A DNA stretch of 42,627 nt from Mucilaginibacter sp. Lineage in GTDB: Bacteria > Bacteroidota > Bacteroidia > Sphingobacteriales > Sphingobacteriaceae. The notes below the pieces were generated by a model. The model made no database searches. It had not been told where the DNA came from and saw only the letters and a list, made by a program, of their open reading frames with translations. Both the position numbers and the translations under genes were made by a program. The stretch lies in contig JARLHA010000029.1 of NCBI GenBank assembly GCA_031292485.1, positions 1 to 42,627 of the forward strand. The letters are read 5' to 3'. Positions 34,409-42,627 of the stretch are shown here, one piece after another (positions within the stretch are counted from its first letter, which is position 1; every line of letters begins with the position of its first letter).

Positions 34409-34515
34409 ATGAGCCTTCGCAAAGGTCAAGGAAAACCATTGCCCCATGGGGCATTTTGACGGTGGGCAAATTAATATACCGAACTCACATTCGTTTATAG
34501 GTTTTGTAGCGAAAC

Positions 34516-35157
34516 TCAAATCACGGCTCTCTTTTCCCTCGGCGCTGATAAATAAAAATGCCATAGCAGCATGGTAGCAATGGTGCGGTAAGGCTGCCAG
34601 TTATCGGCAATCTCCAGCAACTGCTCTTTGGTTGTTTCGGCAGGCAATTTTTTCACCCGCTTCAAGGCGTTTACCGCGGCCAGGTCGCCAATGGGAAATA
34701 CATCGGGGTGCTGCAAAACAAACATCAGGTAAACATCGGCTGTCCAGTTGCCAATGCCTTTCAGGGCAACCAATTTTGCCCTTACCTGTTCGTCGGGCAT
34801 GTCTTCAAGTTCGGTTAAATTTAGTTGCCCGCTTAATAGCGCTTCGGCCAGGTATTTTAAATAGCCCGATTTCTGCCGGCTCACGTAACACGCACGCATT
34901 TCTTCGTCCGTTAACAATAATAATCTTGCGGGGGTTAATAACTGTAGCCGCTCTTTCAGTTTATTTAATGCTGATAATGCCGACGCCAGCGAAACCTGCT
35001 GCTCCAAAATAATATGCACCAATGTTTCAAACGAATTGGGCCGAGACCAGAACGGCGGATAGCCGTGGGCTTGGATGATGGCGGCAAGGTCGGCATCTGT
35101 AGATGCCAATTCGTCGCAGATGGAGTGGTAGGTGGAAGAATTAAAGCGATCAATCAC
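34516..35157 (-). CDS. DNA-3-methyladenine glycosylase (AlkA-like, HhH-GPD)
   Basis: 213 residues. A base-excision repair enzyme removing alkylated purines. The helix-hairpin-helix LVALKGIGNWTADVYL is at about 129-144 and the catalytic aspartate Asp158 is in FPIGDLA, the HhH-GPD arrangement. The conserved ILEQQVSLASA helix is present. It lacks the extra N-terminal domain of E. coli AlkA, as usual for the short form. The first about 30 codons recur as a diverged fragment at 35853-35949. Confidence 0.88.
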   Translation of the reverse strand: MIDRFNSSTYHSICDELASTDADLAAIIQAHGYPPFWSRPNSFETLVHIILEQQVSLASALSALNKLKERLQLLTPARLLLLTDEEMRACYVSRQKSGYLKYLAEALLSGQLNLTELEDMPDEQVRAKLVALKGIGNWTADVYLMFVLQHPDVFPIGDLAAVNALKRVKKLPAETTKEQLLEIADNWQPYRTIATMLLWHFYLSAPREKRAVI

Positions 35158-35249
35158 GGGTTGGCAGACAATTTTGGCTTGTTTTCAAAAATAGCATTAT
35201 AAATTTTGTTTATTATCTTTGTATTAACATCGCTAATATTCCTTTTAAA

Positions 35250-35483
35250 ATGAAACAAGTAATTATCAATATACCTGAAAAAAAATTCCCCTTTTTCATG
35301 AAATTAATGAAATCACTTGATTTTGTGAAAGTTGTTGAGCCACCAAAAACTTTGGAAGAGCAGTTAACTCCTGGACAGAAAGAAACCTGGCAAAATATCA
35401 AACAGGGGTTTATTGAATTGAAGATGATGGAAGAGGGTAAACTTAAAGCGCGTCCAATACAAGAATTATTAGATGAGCTATGA
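35250..35483 (+). CDS. Antitoxin-like small protein
   Basis: 77 residues (MKQVIINIPEKKFPFFMKLMKSLDFVKVVE ... RPIQELLDEL), a pattern common for antitoxins that precede RelE/ParE toxins in Bacteroidota: a short beta strand and an acidic C-terminal helix. It overlaps the following toxin-like frame by 11 bases. The partner is broken (see next feature), so its present role is unclear. Confidence 0.65.
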   Translation: MKQVIINIPEKKFPFFMKLMKSLDFVKVVEPPKTLEEQLTPGQKETWQNIKQGFIELKMMEEGKLKARPIQELLDEL

Positions 35484-35804
35484 AATAAGTACAATCCCCA
35501 ATTTTGATCGGGAATTAAAGAATTTGTCGAAAAAATACCATTCTATCAAAGATGATTTAACTGATCTTATAAAAAGCCTTAAACAAAACCCACTTCAGGG
35601 TGAAAGCTGGGAAGAGACTGCTACAAAGTAAGGATGAAAATCAGTTCAAAAAATAAGGGCAAATCTGGAGGTTCCCGGGTGATAACATGCGTCAAAATAA
35701 CAGATCAAGAAATTACCTTAATTTCTATTTATGACAAATCAGAACAGGACACCATCTCCGATGTGTTTTTAATGCAGCTTCTTGCTGAAAGCGGCTTACT
35801 TTAA
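35473..35804 (+). pseudogene. RelE/ParE-like toxin, frameshifted
   Basis: The first frame MSYEISTIPNFDRELKNLSKKYHSIKDDLTDLIKSLKQNPLQGESW ends in ATK and TAA. A second frame continues CYKVRMKISSKNKGKSGGSRVITCVKI ... FLMQLLAESGLL. Adding one T within GCTGGG (about 35606-35610) gives GESLGRDCYKVRM, the usual RelE/ParE sequence at this point, and a 110-residue toxin. It is thus disrupted by a single-base loss, or is a sequencing error at a TT. Confidence 0.75.
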
Positions 35805-35852
35805 TTTATTATCTTAAAAACAAAAGCGTTGATTACGGCAAGCATTGCTGTT

Positions 35853-35949
35853 AGCCATGTGGTTGGATGATGGCGGCAACATCGGCATTGGTTGCGGCTA
35901 GTTTGTCGCAAACGGCGTGATAATTCAATCGAGTAAAGGCATGAATAAT
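35853..35949 (-). pseudogene. Fragment of an AlkA-like gene (N-terminal codons)
   Basis: Minus-strand translation gives RLNYHAVCDKLAATNADVAAIIQPHG, matching residues 4-32 of the intact glycosylase (YHSICDELASTDADLAAIIQAHG). At DNA level 35853-35949 aligns with 35061-35157. The two copies flank the toxin-antitoxin pair as diverged direct repeats. Confidence 0.7.
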
Positions 35950-35979
35950 AGGAGGGCCAAAATATCTGTCTATAACAAG

Positions 35980-36950
35980 TTATTTGATTTCCTTAATCGT
36001 GTTTTTAAGAACCACCACTGTAAAAGCTGGTTTATTGCTAATCCTATCAATGTATTCGTATATAAATTTATTTCCAGTAACTGGATTAATATATTCACAA
36101 TATCCTAACAAATAAATGTTTATCCCTCCTTCATTATAATATTTTACAAATTCTTTGGGGAGTGTATCTTTTTTAGAGGCGTACATTTCTTGCGAAACAC
36201 CTGTTGCTATATAAAAGTTTGTTTTGAGTTCTCCATATTCTGCAGTTTTTTCAGGATTAAATCCCGCTATGGGACCGTAGTTTACCGCTGTTTTGGAAAG
36301 AATAATATTTGCAGGAAGTTTACCAAAATTATAATAAGAAAAACTTATTTGGAGGCGCTTTCCGTGTTCGAGTCTATTTTCAGATTTATAGTTTGTAAAA
36401 ACGGTCTGTTTTCAATTTCAAAATCCTTTTTAGTTTCTTCAAAAGTTGTTTTTTCTCGTTGCTCTCTACTAATGGCATCTTTCTTGTTTTCATCAAATAT
36501 ATTTTGTTGTGCCCTAAGAAAGCCGTCGTTATACCTTTTGGTCTCCGCGAAGGTAATTTTGTTGGCATTTTCAGATTCTTTGTATATACTATCAGAAAGA
36601 TGATAGCTATTATTAGCTATACTGTCGGCAGTGACAGCGGCGGCAGCCGACTTATTTGCAACCACCGTTTGATTAGAAGCTTGTTTAAACAAACTGTAGG
36701 TAAATACAGCAAGAACAATACTTACGCAAACGGCAACGGCTGCTATCAAATTTGCAATTTTTGCTTGATTGTACTTTTGTTTGAATATGCCATTATGATT
36801 TGTTTTTTCGCCATGTTCGCTGTGACGACGTTCCTCATTATTGGACAAACCTCGGTTTGTTTTGATAGATTGGGCAAGCTGATCGTCCTTTTTAGGCTTA
36901 TTTTCAATATTTGTCTTTTTTAGGTTTGCCATGGTTGATAATAAGGTCAC
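35980..36950 (-). pseudogene. Single-pass membrane protein gene, frameshifted
   Basis: Two minus-strand frames form one gene. The first (36950 to 36345) encodes a charged, disordered N-terminus, one transmembrane helix (ANLIAAVAVCVSIVLAVFTYSLF), and a coiled-coil-like stretch up to NRPFLQTINLKIDSNTE. The second, entered at about 36357 after adding one A (GAAAGCG to GAAAAGCG), continues KRLQISFSYYNFGKLPANIILSKTAVNYG to the stop at 35980. The product would be about 320 residues, a tethered protein with a beta-rich C-terminal domain. No function is recognised. Confidence 0.7.
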
Positions 36951-37024
36951 TATAAATATAGTACCTTTAATTTATAATTACTAATTTTTTTAGGATTTAG
37001 CATTTAATTTCGGACTTTTACAGT

Positions 37025-38305
37025 ATGAATAACCTGCCGCCATTAGCCGAGCGCATGCGCCCCAAAAACCTGGATGATTGTGTGGGGCAGAAACATTTGG
37101 TTGGCCAGGGCGCGGTATTGCGCAAGGCCATCGAGTCGGGCAATTTACCCTCCATACTATTTTGGGGGCCGCCGGGGGTAGGTAAAACTACCCTTGCCTA
37201 TATCATTTCGCAGCAGCTTGACAGGCCGTTCTTCTCGCTAAGCGCCATAAATTCCGGTGTAAAAGATGTGCGCGAGGTGATTGAAAAAGCGTCCGTACTG
37301 AAGGCCGAAGGACAAAATTTACCTATCCTGTTTATCGATGAAATTCACCGATTCTCCAAATCGCAGCAGGATTCGCTCTTAGGTGCAGTGGAACGTGGCA
37401 TCGTTACGCTGATTGGGGCGACCACGGAGAATCCTTCATTTGAGGTGATCTCCGCTTTGCTGTCGCGATGCCAAGTTTATATACTGCAGCCGCTAAACGA
37501 GGACGATTTGGTAAGCCTGCTGCAAAAAGCGCAAAAGGAGGATGAGGTGATCCGGAAAAAGAACATCACCATTAAAGAAAACGAAGCCTTGCTGCGCCTT
37601 TCAGGCGGCGATGCGCGTAAGCTGCTCAATATTTTTGAACTGCTGGTAAACGCCTTCGATACAAAAAAAATAACCATCACCAATGATGCCGTTTTGGAAC
37701 ATGTGCAGCAAAACATGGCATTATACGATAAAGCCGGCGAGCAGCATTACGATATTATCTCGGCCTTCATCAAATCCATGCGCGGCAGCGACCCAAACGG
37801 CGCGGTTTACTGGCTGGCCCGGATGATCACCGGCGGCGAGGACCCTTTATTTATTGCCCGGCGAATGCTGATACTGGCAGCTGAAGATATCGGCAACGCC
37901 AATCCCAATGCCCTGTTGCTGGCGCAAAGCTGCTTTAATGCCGTAAATGTTATCGGGATGCCGGAGTCGCAGCTCATCTTGTCGCAAACGGCCATTTATC
38001 TGGCTACCTCGGCCAAAAGCAATTCGGCCACCACCGCTATAGGCGCTGCTATGGAACTGGTGCGCCAAACCGGCGACCTGCCCGTACCCCTGCATTTGCG
38101 AAACGCCCCAACGAAACTGATGAAAAACCTGGGCTACGGCAAAGATTATAAATACGCCCATAGCTACGAAGGCAACTTTGCCGACCTTGATTTTTTACCT
38201 GCTGAAATTAAAGGCACAAAAATTTATAACCCGGGTAACAATGCCCGCGAAAATGAATCAAAAGAGAAATTAAAAAAACTTTGGGGCGACAGGTATAAAT
38301 ATTAG
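37025..38305 (+). CDS. rarA: Replication-associated recombination protein A (RarA/MgsA) AAA+ ATPase
   Basis: 426 residues, a clamp-loader-like ATPase acting at stalled forks. Walker A GPPGVGKTT (48-56), Walker B ILFIDEIHRFSKSQQD, sensor 1 LIGATTENPSFEV, arginine finger LLSRCQVY, and the family-specific C-terminal part (SDPNGAVYWLARMITGGEDPLFIARRMLILAAEDIGNANP; RNAPTKLMKNLGYGKDYKYAH). Length and motifs match a complete protein. Confidence 0.96.
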   Translation: MNNLPPLAERMRPKNLDDCVGQKHLVGQGAVLRKAIESGNLPSILFWGPPGVGKTTLAYIISQQLDRPFFSLSAINSGVKDVREVIEKASVLKAEGQNLPILFIDEIHRFSKSQQDSLLGAVERGIVTLIGATTENPSFEVISALLSRCQVYILQPLNEDDLVSLLQKAQKEDEVIRKKNITIKENEALLRLSGGDARKLLNIFELLVNAFDTKKITITNDAVLEHVQQNMALYDKAGEQHYDIISAFIKSMRGSDPNGAVYWLARMITGGEDPLFIARRMLILAAEDIGNANPNALLLAQSCFNAVNVIGMPESQLILSQTAIYLATSAKSNSATTAIGAAMELVRQTGDLPVPLHLRNAPTKLMKNLGYGKDYKYAHSYEGNFADLDFLPAEIKGTKIYNPGNNARENESKEKLKKLWGDRYKY

Positions 38306-38410
38306 CCCCCTGGCCCCCGAAAAGGGGAGAAAAAGTGGTCTGCGATAAGGCGGACCAGGGACATCGATACCTAAATTATTTTCACTATAATTACCCTATA
38401 CTAAACACAT

Positions 38411-39886
38411 ATGATATCAACTTTCCTCAGGCACGAATTAAAGGCTTTCTGGCGGTCAAAAAATACAGGCAAAAGTATCGCGGTTCGCATTATTATGGGT
38501 GTGTTTATTTTGTACCTGCTTATTAATGTATTGGTATTAGGCTTTTTTTTAAATAAGATTTTAGAGAAGGCCTACCCCCACCAGGATGTGGTGATTGCTT
38601 TTTGCGGCATTATTTTATTGTACTACCTGATGGACCTGTTTATGCGTTTGCAATTGCAGGACTTGCCTACGCTCCGCGTGCAGCCGTATTTACAACTACC
38701 CATAAAAAGGGATTCGCTGGTGCGCTACCTTGCCTTTACGGCATTGCTTTCGGTTTTCAATATCTGGCCGTTTATCCTTTTTGCGCCATTTATACTCAAA
38801 ATTATCGCAACGGATTCCGGTGCAACCGTGGCGCTTGCTTTTATCGTTTCGCTTATCGGCCTAACCGTTTTCAGCAATTACCTGGCCCTGTATATCAAAC
38901 GGAAATCAAACCTAAACGGCTGGGTGTTTTTAATTACTGCCGCTGTAATTGTTTTGATCGCCTTGGGTGATTTTTACTGGCATATTTACTCCCTTCGCAA
39001 TGTTTCCTATTTGTTTTTTGGACGTTTGATCACCACTCCTTTATTTGCACTTGCGCCAGTGTTAATGGGGGGTGCCATGTATTATATTAACTTTTTATAC
39101 CTCAAACAAAACCTTTACCTGGAAGAGTTGGGATCGCGCAAGGCAGCCAAATACAAAAGCAGTACCGATTACCCATTGTTAAGCCGCTTTGGCGGAGTGG
39201 GTGATTTGGTAGCAAACGAGATCAAATTGGTTTTACGCAACAAACGGTCACGTTCGGCATTGATAATGGGCCTTTTCATCATGTTATATGGGTTAATATT
39301 TTACAACAACCGGTTGTATGGGGAAAGTTGGAAAGTGTTCGCGAGCATGTTTATGACCGGCATTTTTATTATTAACTACGGGCAGTTTATGTTTAGCTGG
39401 CAGGCCTCCCATTTTGATGGGCTGCTGGTTAGCAAAGTTTCCTTTACCGACTTTTTAAAAGCGAAATATTTGCTGTTTACAATAATTTCAACCGGGTTTT
39501 TCCTGCTAACAGTGCCTTACGTTTATTTTGGCTGGCGCATATTGATGATTCAATGTATTATGTATTTATGGAATATAGGTATCAATACCACGCTTGTGCT
39601 CTTTTTTGCCAATCGCAATTTTAAGCGAATGGATCTTTCAAAGGGAGCGGCCTTCAACTGGGAAGGTATGAGCGGTAATCAATGGATATTATCAATTCCA
39701 TTGTTAATTGCCCCCTATGTAATATACGGACCGTTTGCACTGCTTGGCCGTGCGGACATCGGCCTGGCTTTACTGGCTATAACGGGCCTGGTGTTTATTC
39801 TAACACGCAGCTTCTGGATCAAACAACTGGAAGCCGATTTTTACACACACAGATACAAAATAACTGAAGGTTTCAGAAACAAATAA
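38411..39886 (+). CDS. DUF5687 family membrane protein (ABC exporter permease)
   Basis: 491 residues with about 12 hydrophobic segments; opens MISTFLRHELKAFWRSKNTGKSIAV, as in the DUF5687 family found only with an ABC ATPase. LQLPIKRDSLVRYLAFTALLSVFN and VANEIKLVLRNKRSRSALIMGLFIMLYGLIFY are typical ABC-2-like permease segments. One base separates its stop from the ATPase start. Probably an export system; substrate unknown. Confidence 0.85.
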   Translation: MISTFLRHELKAFWRSKNTGKSIAVRIIMGVFILYLLINVLVLGFFLNKILEKAYPHQDVVIAFCGIILLYYLMDLFMRLQLQDLPTLRVQPYLQLPIKRDSLVRYLAFTALLSVFNIWPFILFAPFILKIIATDSGATVALAFIVSLIGLTVFSNYLALYIKRKSNLNGWVFLITAAVIVLIALGDFYWHIYSLRNVSYLFFGRLITTPLFALAPVLMGGAMYYINFLYLKQNLYLEELGSRKAAKYKSSTDYPLLSRFGGVGDLVANEIKLVLRNKRSRSALIMGLFIMLYGLIFYNNRLYGESWKVFASMFMTGIFIINYGQFMFSWQASHFDGLLVSKVSFTDFLKAKYLLFTIISTGFFLLTVPYVYFGWRILMIQCIMYLWNIGINTTLVLFFANRNFKRMDLSKGAAFNWEGMSGNQWILSIPLLIAPYVIYGPFALLGRADIGLALLAITGLVFILTRSFWIKQLEADFYTHRYKITEGFRNK

Positions 39887-39887
39887 G

Positions 39888-40631
39888 ATGATAGAAATTA
39901 AAGACCTTAAAAAAATATACAGCGGGGTTACCGTTGTAAACGTACCGCACCTGGAGATTAAAAAGGGCGAAAGTGTTGGGCTTGTGGGCAATAATGGCGC
40001 TGGTAAAACTACCTTGTTTCGTTTGATGCTTGATTTGATCCGACCTGATGGCGGAGAAGTATTGTCAAACGGCGAAAACGTAGCCGGGCACGAAAACTGG
40101 AAAAACTATACCGCATCGTACCTTGACGAAGGCTTTTTGATAGACTATTTAACCCCGGAGGAGTATTTTTATTTTATCGGCGGACTGCACCAGCAAAGCC
40201 GCGCTACGGTGGACGATTATCTTTCGGGCATGGCCGAGTTTTTTAACGGCGAGATCCTTAAAAAAGGCAAATATATCCGCGATCTTTCAAAAGGCAACCA
40301 ATGTAAAGTTGGGGTGGTATCCTGCCTGCTGCAAAACCCTGAATTGCTGATGTTGGATGAGCCCTTTGCCAATATCGACCCAAGTACACAATTCCGCTTG
40401 AAAAGCTTGTTGAAGGATTTAAATAAAAACAAAGGCGTTACCACCTTAATATCCAGCCATGACCTTAACCATATTACTGATGTTTGCGACCGCATCCTCC
40501 TGATGGAAAAAGGAAAGATCATTAAAGATATTGCCACCGGCTCATCTACTTTAAATGAACTGGAAGAATATTTTGGTGTTGGGCAAATTATTGACGGCCC
40601 GGTTAAAGTTGACGAAGAAGAAAATCATTAA
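39888..40631 (+). CDS. ABC transporter ATP-binding protein
   Basis: 247 residues, partner of the DUF5687 permease. Walker A GNNGAGKTT (34-42), Walker B LLMLDEP, D-loop FANIDP, switch SSHDL. The signature reads LSKGN instead of LSGGQ, as often seen in this exporter class. The Q-loop region has no clear Gln (ASYLDEGFLIDYLTPEE). Confidence 0.92.
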   Translation: MIEIKDLKKIYSGVTVVNVPHLEIKKGESVGLVGNNGAGKTTLFRLMLDLIRPDGGEVLSNGENVAGHENWKNYTASYLDEGFLIDYLTPEEYFYFIGGLHQQSRATVDDYLSGMAEFFNGEILKKGKYIRDLSKGNQCKVGVVSCLLQNPELLMLDEPFANIDPSTQFRLKSLLKDLNKNKGVTTLISSHDLNHITDVCDRILLMEKGKIIKDIATGSSTLNELEEYFGVGQIIDGPVKVDEEENH

Positions 40632-40644
40632 AATCAGCAAATTC

Positions 40645-40690
40645 TCTGTGTTCTTTGTGCCTCCTTTGTGAACTCAGCGGTTTATTTTTT
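40645..40690. repeat. Dispersed CTTTGTG-type repeat at intron edge
   Basis: CTCTGTGTTCTTTGTGCCTC with the following TTTGTGAACTCAGCGG resembles sequences at about 24862 and 30680. The group II intron begins directly beside it. Confidence 0.4.
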
Positions 40691-40694
40691 ACCG

Positions 40695-42626
<1,932 letters not shown>

Positions 42627-42627
42627 C

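Overview
The window comes from a Bacteroidota genome, most likely Sphingobacteriaceae (Mucilaginibacter/Pedobacter-like). Evidence: Bacteroidota -7 promoter elements (TAnnTTTG), a TonB receptor with a carboxypeptidase-regulatory N-domain, DUF5686 and DUF5687 proteins, Bacteroidota-type tyrosine integrases and a clade II nosZ cluster. The genus is inferred from overall character, not from a marker gene.

Layout. (1) 1-2314, minus strand: a TonB-dependent siderophore-type receptor running off the left edge, and an ECF sigma factor cut down to region 2. (2) 2592-25687: an array of integrative-element remnants. Four copies of a tRNA 3'-end-like core (2592, 17385, 21467, 25671; the last degenerate) are each followed by a terminator hairpin. 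The first three are also followed by integrase arm-type repeats and a tyrosine integrase gene. All three integrases are broken: the first is fused to an IS21 istB remnant, the second is frameshifted, the third is truncated. Cargo between cores: core 1-2, a 13 kb nitrous-oxide-reduction and NO-response cluster; core 2-3, a 12-repeat NHL lipoprotein; core 3-4, a DUF5686 outer-membrane protein. (3) 25941-40631: ordinary chromosome with an M1 aminopeptidase and amidohydrolase pair, an ECF sigma factor, two YceI proteins and a barrel protein, an AlkA-like glycosylase, a broken toxin-antitoxin module, rarA, and an ABC transporter with a DUF5687 permease. (4) 40695-42626, minus strand: a group II intron with its reverse transcriptase, apparently complete; its 5' end lies one base inside the window edge.

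The N2O island. Unit 1 (3871-7952) encodes a hemerythrin, a DUF1858/DUF2249 protein, two polytopic membrane proteins sharing a HAHxxxAGW-type motif, and a DUF59 protein. Unit 2 is ric (iron-sulfur repair after NO damage). Unit 3 is an Rrf2 regulator with three cysteines placed as in NsrR/IscR. Unit 4 (9635-16379) is cytochrome c - nosZ - membrane protein - nosL - nosD - nosF - nosY - small exported protein. Unit 5 is a Crp/Fnr regulator with N-terminal cysteines. No nitrite or NO reductase of a recognised family is present, so the island looks like an N2O-respiration plus NO-defence module. Two regulatory signals fit the two regulators: TGAT-N4-ATCA boxes before units 1, 2 and 4, and an AATAAAAGA-N8-TCTTTTATT palindrome before units 2 and 4, which at ric overlies a perfect -7 element.

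Three genes outside the nos cluster (integrase 2, the RelE-like toxin, a membrane protein at 36 kb) each need a one-base correction at a short homopolymer. They may be pseudogenes or sequencing errors.
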